Assembly (NCBI RefSeq): GCF_901000735.1
Contig: NC_081547.1
Span: 3,348,001-3,412,000 of the forward strand
From: Corylus avellana
Taxonomy: Eukaryota; Streptophyta; Magnoliopsida; Fagales; Betulaceae
DNA length: 64,000 bases
Direction of reading: 5' to 3'
The notes below the pieces were generated by a model. The model was not told the origin of the DNA. It worked only from the letters and a program-made list of their open reading frames with translations, and made no database searches. Positions within the stretch are counted from its first letter, which is position 1. Each line of letters opens with the position of its first letter. A program made the translations under genes and the position numbers. Below, one piece after another: positions 34,745 to 46,702 of this stretch.

Positions 34745-35721
34745 GTATTCTTGGCCTCATTCAACTAAGCCATTTTATTGTACAATTTCAATGAAGTAAA
34801 GGAAAGATGTAGCTAAGAAAATGCTTTAACGTGTAGATGTAGGCCATAGGCTGAACCACCTTAATCTGTATCTTCCTTGCTTTTTCTCTTTATATTTTTT
34901 ATGTACTTTAACAAGGATTACGGGTCTACCAGGTTGTGGACCCGTAACAGAATAATAATTTATGTTTGCGTATTGGGTTCAGATTATATATATTGATATA
35001 GGTTAACATCAATTCAATCTATTTAATTAAACGAGTCAAATATTTGAATTATAATCTATTAATTTCGTGTCCGATTGTCGTAAAAAAAATTGTCAAACCC
35101 TAATTAAAACACATGTTTCATGTGCCAATTGCCATACTATGAAACACACACATGTTTGAATCTTTAGACGCAAGCCATGACGGTTTCTATATATAGTGGC
35201 GACGACCAGTAGAAAAGCAGGAATAGATTCAGCCGCTAATTGGGGCAAATAAGATGGCCATTGGTGAAGCAATTTCTTATTCTTCGAGTTCGTTATCCAT
35301 TTCCCTGTTGTTTTTTTAACCAATTACCAACTACTACATTAAGACAAGTCAATAATGTGTACTACAATTGAAAATACAATAGTCAAATGTCCTACTTTCA
35401 TATGTTATTATTATTTTTTATATTGGGGAGAGCAACTATTTTACTGTCTATATTTTGTTTAAATTTTATTATGCTTATTTGCTGACGTGTCACAGTCACA
35501 CGTATCGATATACACTAATTTTTATTTTTATTTTATTTATTTTTAACAGAGTTTGTCAAGAACAAAATATTTGAAGCTTAGTAGACTACTCAACAGTGAT
35601 GGTTGATCTGGATTTTTGATTTCCTAAACACCACGTCACCATCTTACGAGTTCCACACAATTCGTAAGTACCGTCAGAATAATGGCCCAATATATTTTGG
35701 ATATCTCATTTAAGTTATTAA

Positions 35722-35868
35722 GAAATGCTAGGTATTCTTCTAGTGTGATGTGAATTTTTGAATGTGAGATTATCATTATTGATTTTTAATCTATTAATGA
35801 TTTTAAAAGCCACATCGCAATTGAGAATACACCAAAAAAATACTAGAAGAACACATAGCATTTTCCTA
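35722..35868. repeat. Foldback (MITE-like) element
   Basis: The left end, GAAATGCTAGGTATTCTTCT, pairs with the right end, whose reverse complement reads GAAAATGCTATGTGTTCTTC. The arms are about 45 bp and imperfect. The ends resemble those of the element at 1992-2188 (GAAATGCT...), so they may belong to related families. Confidence 0.55.
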
Positions 35869-36297
35869 CCTTATTAGTCTGATATAAGAATTTGATTGTG
35901 TTGAGATTTCTTGTCATTCATATTTCATACACATCATTAGGTATAGATTTATTTTATTTTTTATTCTAACCGACCTTATTTAAATATAAAGAACAAAATA
36001 TTGTGGTTTATTTTTCTATACCTTTCTTTAGTTTTTTCTGCACAATAAAAACTAAGACCGGATATTTTTGATTATGTCAAAAAGCCCAACAAATGGCCTG
36101 GGCTATCGTATCTAGACTCAACATCTCACTCGGTCTGTTTGAGCATATGCGGTAAAAGCCCATTTGCTTTTTTTCCATTGATCAGTGCGGAGAGATTATA
36201 TATATTTCTATCTGCAGGCTATGAATATGAATATTTCTCCATGGTAAGCAAACAAATGAAAGCGAATGGGGCTGCTCGCATTCGCCACTCCTTTTAT

Positions 36298-37434
36298 GAA
36301 TTGTTTTTTTTTTTTTTTTTTTTTGGAGTAAATACAAACAAAAGGGAAGGATTACATAGGGGATCATTCCCACTATTAATTCTAATGGAAGATAAAATGG
36401 AAGAGGAATTGAGAATGCTACTAGACACAAGGTTAGTAGTGGCCCACTTGGCGAGGTGGTGTGCACGAAAGTTTGCACTTCTAGAAACTTTTGTAGCATT
36501 CCAAACTTGAAAATGCTGAAGTTTCAACTGAATGTTCGATGATGATTGGAGCAATGGTTCATTCAGTGAAGAGGTTCTGATTGTTAGTAGCTAAGATGGA
36601 AACCAAAGAGTCACCCTCAATCAACAAATTGCTGCAGCCTTGTAAGATAGCAAGATCAATCACTGTAAGAGCAGCCATGGATTCTCCCTTGTTCATGTCA
36701 GTGGAAAGTAATTTTTTTGTGAATGCTGAGATGATGTCTCCCGAAGAGTTGCTTAGGACAGCAGCAGTGACTGAAAAATAAGCATTAGTAGTAACATCAA
36801 AGTTAATCTTCATAGAACCTGTAGAAGGAGGATGCCAAATAGATTGACCAAATGAAGATGCTTTCCAAGCTTGGAGATGCGTCCGGATGACATTAAAGAT
36901 GGACTTCAAAGTGTTGGAGATAACCGGAGTGATATTTTTGTAAATCAATTGGTTACGGGCAAACCAAAATCTGGTCTAGAACAATCATTGCAGTCAATTG
37001 GAATTCAAAAACTTCTTCAAAGGGGATGCCAACCATGGAGTATGGCCTAAGCAAAATTCTAATCCAAGAGGGAATAGAAATATTGCTAAAGGCATTACTA
37101 TCCAAGGGCTATTTTTGGTTTCTCCAAATAATCTTGGTAAAGGGACAATCCAAGAAAAGATGGTGTTGAGATTCCACATTACCATGGCAAAGAGAGCATT
37201 CCCACACCTCCGGATCTGAACGAGAGACAAATCTTCTAATGTTTTCTCTAACATAAAGGGCATTCCAAGTCGGTTTCCATAGGACGTGCTTGTGTCTATG
37301 TTGGAGTTTTAGGCTCCAAAGAAGGTTCCAATTATCATTGTCTAGGGGAGGAATCCTAGTCAAAAAAGGGTAATCAAAAAACTTAAGGCTATGTTTGGAA
37401 AAAAGGGTAGACTTGAGGATGCGAGCCAGAATTG
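36298..37434 (-). mobile_element. 5'-truncated LINE (non-LTR retrotransposon) remnant
   Basis: On the minus strand three broken frames line up as the end of a plant LINE ORF2. First comes a zf-RVT zinc-binding segment (37363-37109) with WNLLWSLKLQHRHKHVLWKP, then ECSLCHGNVESQHHLFLDCP. A frame change follows near 37110-37130. Then comes an RNase H domain (36948-36559) with Asp in KINFDVT, Glu in NKGESMAAL and Asp in LLIEGDSL, followed after a stop by VSRSANFRAHHLAKWAT, typical of the C-terminus. The element ends in a 20-nt-plus poly(A) tail (poly-T at 36303-36324 on the plus strand). GAATTG at 36298 and again at 37429 may be a short target duplication. Reverse transcriptase and endonuclease are missing, so it is inactive. 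Confidence 0.8.
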
Positions 37435-38564
37435 TAACAAATTTTGATTAATTTAAGAAAAAAAGTAAGAATGTTTGTATAAAAAGTAAAAAAATTTATT
37501 TTGTAGTGATTTTTTTTTATTTAAATAATAATAAAAGTGACTAATATGATGTAAAAAAGTAAAAGAATTATGGTTGATTTTGAAAAGAATGTTTTAAAAT
37601 TTTGGTTCTGGACCGGCCCATTACTCCACCGAGGTTCCTGAAAAAAACTTAAGTTGATACTTTTGGCTAACACTGTTTCTTTGTCTTCTACAGTCAACCG
37701 GTTTTGATTTGAATTGATGTTGTCTGTGTTATCTCAAGTGTCTGTAATCTTGTGTTTTTACAGTTCTAGCAAGAAGGGAGCCTCAATTTGACTTTATGGT
37801 TTATAACTCGAACAATCAAATGCAGGTATCTTCATAATAGCAATGGTATTCAATCAACATAATAGATAGCCGGGCTGAAACCCTGCTTTCAAATACTTCA
37901 TAAGAAAATAGATCAGGGTGGAATTCATGAGGCAGGTACATGAAAATTAATGGAATTGATTGAAGGCAGAACCCTGTCATATACCATTTTGCCCAAAATC
38001 ATAACAAAATATAAATTGATCCGCAGTGAAATTGGGGCTAGCAAATGATGAAGGTAGGTGACAGTATTAAGCAAGTTGTTGGGGGTGGTTGAAGCCAGCT
38101 GAAAAGATAATAGATGAGTAAAGCACTTGATGAGCAATTTTTGAATATTAACACAATAAAAAATTGGCAAAGCACTTCTCTGCACCATATCCCCATCAAT
38201 CCAGACAGATGATGTCTACTAACAACTCGTGGCTCTCAGCCTCACTAAAATACACAAAAAAAAAAAAAAAAAAAAATTCCCAATTGAGGTACAGAAGGAG
38301 ATAAGCAGTAAGCTATAACCTACAAAAGGATTAAGAAAATGTAACATATGAAAGGAAGATAACTCCATCCATTACCAAAAACCAGGCCAAATTTCCATAC
38401 AGACGCAAGCGTCTAAGCACATTGTCTACATTACACGGATAGTAATACCCAAAACTCACACTACCCAGATGGCTTAACACTCTCAACCCACACCCAACCA
38501 AACTCACACATACCCATTAACATAAATCAAACAAAAAAGCATTAAAAACCCAAATCGACCTCAC
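37435..38564. other. Intergenic region and RALF34 3' flank
   Basis: No gene is supported here. A 24-nt poly(A) run lies at about 38254-38277. The last 200-300 bases before 38565 presumably contain the RALF34 3' UTR. Confidence 0.5.
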
Positions 38565-38948
38565 TCATCTCCTGCAGCGAGCGATCCTAGAGCAGCCTCT
38601 GGTGTAAGGGTTCGCTGGGGTTCTAGCCTTGTAGCAGTTGTGGGTGTAGTAGGACCTCCCAGAGCGAGGTGGGCAGGGGATTCTATTGGCCGAGAGCGCA
38701 CCGTACGAAATGTAGTACTTCACAACTCCATGCCAGAACAAAGACCTACGCCCGGACGACCCACCATCCATGTTGTCGTCCGCCTCCCCCTCGTCGTACA
38801 GCGACGACATTGTCGTCGGCCACTCAAACGCGTCAGTCATGAGCTTCATGCTGGTCTCCTCAAGCTGAGCCCGAACACACGGACCAAAATGAACGAACAC
38901 AAGGAAGAAGCTGAGGACGAGAAGCTTGGGCAGATCCGGAGATGCCAT
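38565..38948 (-). CDS. RALF34: RALF34-type rapid alkalinization factor (peptide hormone precursor)
   Basis: A 127-residue pre-pro-peptide. The signal peptide is about 1-27 (MASPDLPKLLVLSFFLVFVH). A short acidic pro-region ends at the dibasic S1P-type site RRSL (67-70), after which the mature cysteine-rich peptide is released to the cell wall. The mature part has the YISY receptor-binding motif (KYYISYGALSANR) and four cysteines (92, 105, 119, 125) in CPPRSGRSYYTHNC and RGCSRIARC, which form two disulphides. RALF peptides are ligands of FERONIA/THESEUS-type receptor kinases; RALF34 acts with THE1 in lateral root initiation in Arabidopsis. The chosen start gives a normal signal peptide; 26 more codons upstream are open but derive mainly from a CT repeat. 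The gene lies near HEC1 and a MAPKKK, as in Arabidopsis. Confidence 0.93.
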   Translation of the reverse strand: MASPDLPKLLVLSFFLVFVHFGPCVRAQLEETSMKLMTDAFEWPTTMSSLYDEGEADDNMDGGSSGRRSLFWHGVVKYYISYGALSANRIPCPPRSGRSYYTHNCYKARTPANPYTRGCSRIARCRR

Positions 38949-39138
38949 GGATAGCCTGATCGAGAGAGAGAGAGAGAGAAAGGAGGCTCTAGTAGTGCCG
39001 AGTAGGTGTTTGAGTATTTGTCCCAACTGTTAAAGTGTAAGGGGGGTTGAGAACCATTCGTTGGTACAATGAGTGAAAAGAGTGAAGGGAGGGAGGGGGG
39101 ACAAGTCACAAGGACAAGGGGTCACATGCAGCAGCAGT

Positions 39139-39164
<26 letters not shown>
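39139..39164. repeat. (GA)n repeat upstream of RALF34
   Basis: About 13 GA units roughly 200 bp upstream of the start codon, with a shorter GA run at 38962-38978 in the leader. On the gene strand these are CT runs. GAGA tracts bind BPC factors and are common in plant 5' regions. Confidence 0.8.
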
Positions 39165-39170
<6 letters not shown>

Positions 39171-39239
39171 AAGAGGTGAGGGGAAGTGATTAGGTTTACA
39201 GCTGTGTCTCATCAATGCATGAGAGTTTCAGATATGACG

Positions 39240-40110
39240 CGTCCTTACCTCGGCCATCGTGAAATGAAACAGTGCGGGTGTGTTTAGCTAAAGACTTGAA
39301 AAAGGAAGTGTAAAATCTGATGCGAGAAAAAGGCGAAATGCTTGGTTATATTAAAATGTTTATTTTTCAGCTATTTTAATTTCAAGTGGCATAGTTAATT
39401 TTAATTTTTTTATTGTTTAAAATTTATTAATATTAAAATAAAAATAAAAATGATAAAAAATAATAAAAAGGGAGTAGTTGCCTCAGGGCCAAACCCACAA
39501 AATTTATTATTATTTTTTTTTTTTCTTTTTGGCCCCCAACCCAACCCCAATCAGCCCTTGGCTGTGGTTTAATCATCCCCAAGGCTCAATAGGGTGTCTA
39601 ACTACCCATTTTTTATTTTTTTATTTATTTCTTAATGTTTTATCATTTTAATTTTAATTTTAATTTTAAAATTAAGAGATTTTAAACAATAAAAAATTAA
39701 AATGGGGTTATATGCTCTTTGCCATCTAAGCAAAAACATGAACTTTTTATTGCAATTAAGTATTTCTCGAGAAAAAAAATAATTTTGTAATGATTTTTTT
39801 ATTTAAATAATAATAAAAAATAATTAATGTGATGGACAAAATAAAAATATTAAAATTAATTATAATATAAATTTTTTGGGTTTTGGGTCAGTCCGTCCTT
39901 TTGGAAAACATGCCCTGTTTCTCCCTTAAATTACGCGGCCGTTGGTCGGATGGGCTTGGAATACATACAGGAATAGCCCGGTCCCATTTCTCTCTTTTTT
40001 TTTTTTTTTTGGTCCCATTTCTCTCTCTTTTTTTTGTTTTGTTTTCAAAAATTTGCACAGGCGTGCTGTCTTGAAAGAATAAAGAAAAAATTTCAAGACA
40101 AATAGAAGTA
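39240..40110. other. Intergenic region without a supported gene
   Basis: AT-rich, with several homopolymer runs. No gene seen. Confidence 0.6.
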
Positions 40111-40183
40111 CGCCGTCTGTGGGAATCGAACCCACGACCACGTGGTTAAAAGCCACGCGCTCTACCGGCTGAGCTAAGACGGC
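40111..40183 (-). tRNA. tRNA-Lys(UUU): tRNA-Lys (anticodon UUU)
   Basis: A 73-nt cloverleaf with no intron. The acceptor stem is GCCGTCT/AGACGGC, the D arm TAGCTCAGCCGGTAGAGC (A box), the anticodon stem CGTGG/CCACG around loop CTTTTAA, and the T arm GTGGGTTCGATTCCCAC (B box), with discriminator G. The anticodon lies at 40148-40150. A T-run about 20 nt downstream on the minus strand can end pol III transcription. The gene looks functional. Confidence 0.97.
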
Positions 40184-40455
40184 CAGATGGTATGCGCTTT
40201 TGTTTCTAACTAATTATTGTAACTTTTTTTTAAGGGTACTCCTATGGTTTCTAAATTTTAATTAATTTCGAAATTTATTCAGATGTCACTAATTTAGTAT
40301 TGAATTATGGTTAGAATTATGTTTTGTTAATTTATATGTTAAAGAACATAAAATCTTTTTTTTTTTTAATAATATTTATGGTTTTAAAATTGACATAAAT
40401 TTGCTACAAAATGGTTTGTACATAATTTATATAAACCAGTCTAAGAAAATGACAT

Positions 40456-40568
40456 TCTCTTATCTAACCTTTTTAAAAATCAACCATTAAATTTATAGGA
40501 CCCACATGAATGAAGGCGTGGATCCTACATATTCAATAGTTAATTTTTTTTAACAATTAGATAAGAGA
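40456..40568. repeat. Foldback (MITE-like) element
   Basis: Inverted arms of about 50 bp: TCTCTTATCTAACCTTTTTA on the left and TCTCTTATCTAATTGTTAAA in the reverse complement of the right end. Confidence 0.6.
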
Positions 40569-40609
40569 AGGATAGGAGAAAAATAAATAACAATTGTATT
40601 TTTTAATAG

Positions 40610-40720
40610 CATTTAAAAATACAATCGGCTGTGAACCACGCCTCATGAAACGGAGGTTACTAGTTCGAATTTTTCATCCCCCTTTCCTTGTGTGGACATG
40701 TCAAAAAAAAAAAAAAAAAA
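40610..40720 (+). mobile_element. SINE, second copy of the family at 12978
   Basis: From CAATCGGCTGTGAACCACGC through the B-box-like ACTAGTTCGAATTTTTC to CCTTGTGTGGACATGTC and an 18-nt poly(A) tail, this matches the minus-strand SINE at 12978-13101. The 5' end looks shortened or diverged, and no clear target duplication was found, so it is an older insertion. Confidence 0.65.
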
Positions 40721-42201
40721 GTACGTGCTTCTCACATACTTTAAAAGCACGTCGCTTTATTATAATAGTTTGTATGAATAAATTATAAATCATTTTTTAT
40801 AGCTAATTTTTGTCACTTTAAATATTCAACACAGAATTATCTGAAAATACCTAAAAATTTGAGAATACTATGATCAAATTTAACTGAGAAAAATTGATAA
40901 AACTGATAAAGTGTAAATTCCAAAAACCATTTTGACAAATATTCTTTGTTCACCATTCTTTGTCCCTGCCTCAATCATCCAGGAATGGCTTATTGAGCTG
41001 GCATCGGAACATTGGATTCCACCAATTATAAAGTTCTTAATTCGTTTCATTTTAATTATACTTTAAAAAAAAAAAAAAAAGTGGACATTTATTTTGGGGG
41101 ATTTCTTAAGCAAAGACAACAAGTATAAGGACAATGAACAATGGGTCCATATGTTTGGATCGAATTCTTTTGGGGTATTTATCAGCTGGCTGGATTGATG
41201 ATGCCTTGTGCACGTGAGCCCAAAACGAAATGCCGTATAGCTTGGACTTCACCGAACGCCGCTCGAGTCTCTAGGGGCCCAATCGTACAACGGTAATTAT
41301 TTCATACTAGAGATGTTGGATTATTCTATAAATTAGTATAATTGATAGATTTCCATGCAGATATTCCATATAATTATTAGTTTCTCATGTAGGAGATAAT
41401 TTTTTTTTTTGGGGGATAATTGCTTTGTTACATCAATTATTTCCAAACTGGGATGTTAAGCTTGGGCCAGACTGGTTAGCCCAAAGACTTAAAACCGGCT
41501 TAGGTGTATACTATACTACTCATTGAATTGTCTTACCTATACTACTCATTAAGGGGAAAGAAAATAAATTATTGACAGCTTTCTACAGTTTTTATTTTTT
41601 TATTTTTTCCTTTCTTTCTTATTCATAAAAAAAAAAAGAAAAAAGAAAAAAAGAAGTAGTTGGATTCCGTGTTATACGTACATAAATGGAAGACTTTATT
41701 TGAATCTCACAAGTGTTCAAAAAGCATGAGGAAGGGGTTTGGACTCCCTAAGCACTTACCTGAAGAAATAGCACTCGGGCGTGGGTAGAATCACGAAGAA
41801 TCAAGTGAAGTAATCACCATCAAAATTGGTAGTTTAATGGCCCAAAAAATTTATTAAAGTGGTTAGGATATCTACTATGGCGTGGGTTCAAATATTTGTA
41901 ATAAAAAATCATTATATATGCCTGATTGATATTAGTCATCTTGAATTTTCATTGATACTCTAGTGGGCTAGATCAAGCTATGGTTATGGCTCAATTGGAC
42001 TTGAGAGAGCCAAAAAAATTTTAAAAATTTTGGGTGACTAATTGGGTGTAGGTTTTCCCCTGCCTAGTGCCTATATAGCCCTTATTTGCACTGGATTGGG
42101 AAAATGAACCAATAGAGAGGGACGTAGGTCTGTCTTTCTTTCTTGTTCTCTCACCCAGATTGCTCACAAAAGAGAAAACCAATCCAGTCACAGTCTCAGC
42201 T
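40721..42201. other. Intergenic region without a supported gene
   Basis: AT-rich between the two tRNA genes, with A- and T-runs near 41066, 41401 and 41626. No gene seen. Confidence 0.6.
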
Positions 42202-42274
42202 CACGCCTGGTGGGACTCGAACCCACAATCGTCTGATTAGAAGTCAGACGCCTTATCCATTAGGCCACAGGCGC
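42202..42274 (-). tRNA. tRNA-Arg(UCU): tRNA-Arg (anticodon UCU)
   Basis: A 73-nt cloverleaf with no intron. The acceptor strands are GCGCCTG/CAGGCGT with a G-U end pair, the D arm GGCCTAATGGATAAGGC, the anticodon stem TCTGA/TCAGA around loop CTTCTAA, and the T arm GTGGGTTCGAGTCCCAC, with discriminator G. The anticodon lies at 42239-42241. A TTTT tract lies about 25 nt downstream. Confidence 0.97.
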
Positions 42275-43679
42275 TTATCCATTCTGACTGTTTAATGACG
42301 CCATAAAACCTTTAATTGTATTTTTTATGAAAATATAATTATTACGCAGCTGCTTCTCTAATAAAAAACATTAAAAGTGAACCCACCGCCAAAATAATAA
42401 ATTAGCTACCAAACAATAAATGGTCTTATTATTATCTTCCTATATTTACTTCAATAAATTTTGAGTAAAAGTAAAAGTTACTGCAACAATTAAATTAACC
42501 GCAGCTTTTAGAAATCCCATATTTTTACCATACGGACAAAACTAGCATTTTTAGATAATGTTTCCTCGAGGCTCAACTTTGCCCTCGGATTCTCTCACAA
42601 AATTGGACAACGTCAATGTCTTATACGTAGCTATGCGTTTTCATGCTTATCAGCGCCGTGACTTTTATTAAAGATCATGACAACTACTGCCTTAGCGGGA
42701 TAGATAGACATAGACTCAATCATGCCTCCAGATTAGCTCACCTTCAAGCCATGGTGGTCCATTTTCTTGGTTCTTCTTATTGTCATACTTAATTTACTCC
42801 CTATTCATATAGGAGTTGGCGCTGGCTATATTATTAGACCGATGGATTCGGCTCGGGTCCAATTTTCAGGACACAATTAGAAATAATGTGTTCCAATTTC
42901 AACGAGTTTAGTTCCAAAACACGCTGCCCATTTGACTATTTAGCAAATTTTTTGGGTGTTCCTATCAAAATACCTACACAATGGGAAGAAGTTATTTCTT
43001 GAGCTTTGTTGTTGGTGAAAGCCCACCGCCAACCTTTAAATTTGCAGAGTTGACTCTGCAGATTCGTGGAAAGTGCATTCATGAAGCACCTGCCGTTTTG
43101 GTGCTTAATTAGGATGGTTAAATTGTTGGGGCATTTTGCACGGTCACATGCAGCCCCTTGTTGTCAACAAATATGGGCTCCTGGCTATGTCATGCTTATT
43201 TTTTGCTTACTTTAAAAAAGGGTTCTTTAATTTGCCCATGATGGTAGCATGCAAACCAGAGAAGTAATGGTGGAATGAACGCCAAAGGGCAGACAATTTG
43301 AAAGCTTGCATTTCTATTATTGATGCTGGTTTGAGCATTTGTGGTAAAAGTAAAAACTAGCCAATTGGGTTGAAGATTGAGGAATATATATCACGCCCAA
43401 ACAATATGCATATATATAAGAAACTTGGAGAAATCTGCAGGGACCACCCTCTGAGCTTTTGTAATTATCTCTTCATCGTGCTTCCTCATTATTATTATTA
43501 TATATTTCTATAAAATTAATATCTTCTTTCATTTTCATATGGGGCCCCTAGCAGAAGGGTAAAATTATATATGTTCATCTCCAGGCCTGGGATCTGGCTA
43601 TATTTGAAACTTCTAAGCTCAGTCCAAAATGCATTTGTCTTGGTTGGTGATTATAGAACAGCAGTTGCAATATGGTTGC

Positions 43680-43732
<53 letters not shown>

Positions 43733-45119
43733 TCATTTTTATATGGTGAAAGGATTGAATTATGTCTGATCTTGCAGTGCAATTGGAAGAATGCTTCAAG
43801 TTGCATGTATAATATATAATTTCTTATTCAACAAGAATAGTGTATATTGGTAAATCTATCTCTTTTCTGGATTATTTGTTTATTATGTAGATAATAAAAC
43901 CTTTTAAAAAGATACTGAAACAGTTGATTTCATTTGTGTCACTTTAACGTAATGTCAGAATCTATCATAATCATCCATTGCATGTAAGTTGGCTGGCTTT
44001 ATTTTTCGATCCTTACAATATTGATCAGCTTTACTTTAAAAACTTTTTCACACAGTCGTGAATCGTGACACATTTTCATGAAGATTGACAAGCTGCTTCA
44101 CTGAAGTTTGTATACAATATTATAGTTAGCAAGAAATTTACCACTTATGCGTAAATCAGCAGCAGGGGAAGTCAGCATCACCGCCAGCTTAATTCTAACC
44201 AACCTCGAGAAGCGTGCCAATGGAGCAGTGAAGTAACACTTTGCTGTGTAGTAGGTCCCCAACCCACTTCACCATCACATAAAGCAACTGACACACCGGA
44301 ATATCCCACCGCCGGCCGGCAGCGCCAGCTTCCTAGCTCAATCCTCATCATACTACAAATTAACTACAAGTGGCACCGGCAAGTAAGTCTTTTTGGGGGA
44401 GGCTCTTACTAATTGTTCTGACAAAATCTCATGTGAGTGTGGGGTTGCAGCCTCTTCTTATCGGGAACTAAAAATATTTTAACGCTAAAAAGGCAAATGT
44501 AAAGCTTTCAGTCAAAAGAGTCATCGCTTTGAAAGGAAGCAAAAGATCATAGCATTCAAAGAAATTGCGGTTCATGCACCTTTTTTCAACCCTTCAATTT
44601 CTGGGCCCACTTCAAAATCTACCGTTGAAATGATATCCATAGCAGGTTTGACCTTTCGATCAGATGGTGGAGACAACACTTAGCAGTAGGCTGTAGCCCC
44701 ACAATGATGGGAGCAAAATTTCTTTTAATATGTAGCATTTTTTAAGTACTTTAATTTTTTTTAAAAAAAAAAACAAACAAAAGGCTTAAATTAAGTAATT
44801 TGAGAATTTGTAATTTTAAAAATTAGAAATGATAAATTAGTTCCATAAATAAGGGATTGAGATCTCGTATATCCATCTCATAAAAAAAGTCTAAAATAAG
44901 CTATATTTTAGAATTTAATGAGTTAGATAAAGGTAATTTTTTCATTACATTCTGAAACATGACTTATTTTAGATGTTTAAATAAGATAAATATATGACAT
45001 TTATAAATTTGATCATCTCAAATTTAAAGAAAATTATAAAGAACTCAACCAATAAATGAGGTGGGAGACTTGTTTAAATTCCATGTGTTTCCGAGAATAA
45101 AATATTGGTCACAACTTGC
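42275..45119. other. Intergenic region upstream of the HECATE gene
   Basis: No gene is supported. It holds a long (TA)n run and, from about 44100, moderately GC-rich DNA that probably forms the distal HEC promoter. Confidence 0.5.
43683..43728. repeat. (TA)n microsatellite
   Basis: About 23 uninterrupted TA units. Confidence 0.95.
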
Positions 45120-45127
45120 TATATAAA
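45120..45127 (+). promoter_or_regulatory. TATA box of the HECATE gene
   Basis: TATATAAA, 209 bp upstream of the start codon. The leader between them is pyrimidine-rich, with a short GA run just before the ATG. Confidence 0.6.
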
Positions 45128-45335
45128 GCCCTTCCCACTTACAGAGAGCCTGCTAGATTGATGGTCAGTTCCAGAGATAATCTTACAACTACTTTTTAAT
45201 TTTCTGTCACTATTTTATTCTTCCCATCTCCCATAACTCTGCATATATCTGATAAAACCCTTCCTCGCCCATATCTGATCTGTTGCTACCTCTTCTCTGT
45301 GCGTGTGCGTGAGAGAGAGAAAGAGAAAAGAAACA

Positions 45336-45998
45336 ATGGATGCTGACATGCTAAAATCATCAGCGCAGGATCACATGGACGTGATGACAATGATGATGCA
45401 AATGGAAAAGTTTCCTGAATTCTGTGACCCTTTTCACAACATTCCCGCATACCAATCTCTGATAAACCCAACTCCCTCCATGCCGTTCATGGGCGGCGCT
45501 CCCATTCAAGAGCCGGTGACGCCGCCCCTCCAAGCCCCCGTGATGTCATCAGGTGGGAGATTAATCAGGAACAATGCTTTGTCGAAGAACTCGTCAATGG
45601 CGGCAATGAGGGAGATGATTTTCAGGATAGCGGCTATGCAGCCTATCCACATAGACCCGGAATCGATCAAGCCGCCGAAGCGGCGGAATGTGAAGATCTC
45701 CAAGGATCCGCAGAGCGTGGCGGCTAGGCATAGAAGGGAGCGGATAAGCGAGAGGATAAGGATTCTGCAGAGACTTGTTCCTGGAGGGACGAAGATGGAT
45801 ACAGCTTCCATGCTCGATGAAGCTATACATTACGTGAAGTTCTTGAAGAAACAAGTGCAAACGTTGGAGCAAGCTGGGGTTAATAATAATGCTCAGATGG
45901 GTAATTTTGCTGCAGGGATGACGAATGTGAATTACTCTACCTTGGTCAAGGCTTGCCAGCCTGCTCAAATGGTGGGGTCCTTCCAAATGCCTAGGTGA
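45336..45998 (+). CDS. HEC1: HECATE-type bHLH transcription factor, intronless
   Basis: A 220-residue nuclear transcription factor. The N-terminus is Met-rich ([20 protein letters not shown]). A conserved block [20 protein letters not shown] leads into [15 protein letters not shown] and the bHLH domain (about 124-178): [20 protein letters not shown], then [20 protein letters not shown] and [12 protein letters not shown]. The basic region has Gln and Ala where E-box binders have His and Glu, as is normal in the HEC clade. HEC proteins pair with SPATULA and act in gynoecium development and shoot meristem control in Arabidopsis; that role is inferred. The start follows a GA-rich leader; an in-frame ATG 33 bp upstream lies within the repeat and was not used. 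HEC1 was chosen over HEC2/3 from its neighbours (RALF34, lipase). Confidence 0.92.
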   Translation: MDADMLKSSAQDHMDVMTMMMQMEKFPEFCDPFHNIPAYQSLINPTPSMPFMGGAPIQEPVTPPLQAPVMSSGGRLIRNNALSKNSSMAAMREMIFRIAAMQPIHIDPESIKPPKRRNVKISKDPQSVAARHRRERISERIRILQRLVPGGTKMDTASMLDEAIHYVKFLKKQVQTLEQAGVNNNAQMGNFAAGMTNVNYSTLVKACQPAQMVGSFQMPR

Positions 45999-46702
45999 TT
46001 GATTATATATGGAAGATTATATCGAGTCTTCATGCGTTTCTTCTTCCTCCATCTTTTTCTTAATTAGTGTGTATCAAACAGCTCTCTCTAATGGATGTCA
46101 TTGCTCATATCAGTTAATTAATTAACCTTTTTTTTATTTTCTTGAGGACGTTTAATTAATATTCTGAATGCAAAAATTGAAATAATGGCTTCATTATTTG
46201 GTCTCAGCGAGTGTATGTTACATGCAATTTAGTCAAAGAAAAACCGTAGTATTTCTCATTTTCTATAGTTTTTTTTTAAGCTTCATTTTGGGTACTGTTC
46301 AAAGTGCTATAGCTTGTAGCTGATGATCCAATCATATATAATAAATGAAAATGCAAGCCCATTTGAAAAAAAAAAATTAAGGTAGACCAGACCAGAACTT
46401 GGTGACACCTGCACCTTTGTCATTTTCTCTCTTACATTTTTTTGCACTTGTGGGACTGTCCAGTCTATCACAGGACGGCATTGGGGCCAGTCAGCTCGTG
46501 TTTTTTTTTTTCTTTTTTTTTAACTTTTTTTTTGTTTACGGTACAAGAGGTTACGAGAGAGGATTTTCCCGCTCTTAATCCAAATGTAAGAGAGAATAAG
46601 AGATCCTATGAGAGCTAAGTAATGCTTTAGTCACCCGTCAAAGGAGTTAGTTACGTACGTATATATTATATTGACGGTTAGGGTTTTAGATCCTTTCTAT
46701 TA
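45999..46702. other. 3' flank of the HECATE gene
   Basis: Single-copy AT-rich DNA with T-runs near 46501-46540; no gene seen. Confidence 0.6.

Noticed and set aside
36139..36510. 123-codon plus-strand frame
   Set aside because: It spans the poly-T of the LINE tail and is antisense to the LINE remnant.
43575..43799. Open frame with a Tyr-Ile repeat
   Set aside because: Translation of a (TA)n microsatellite.
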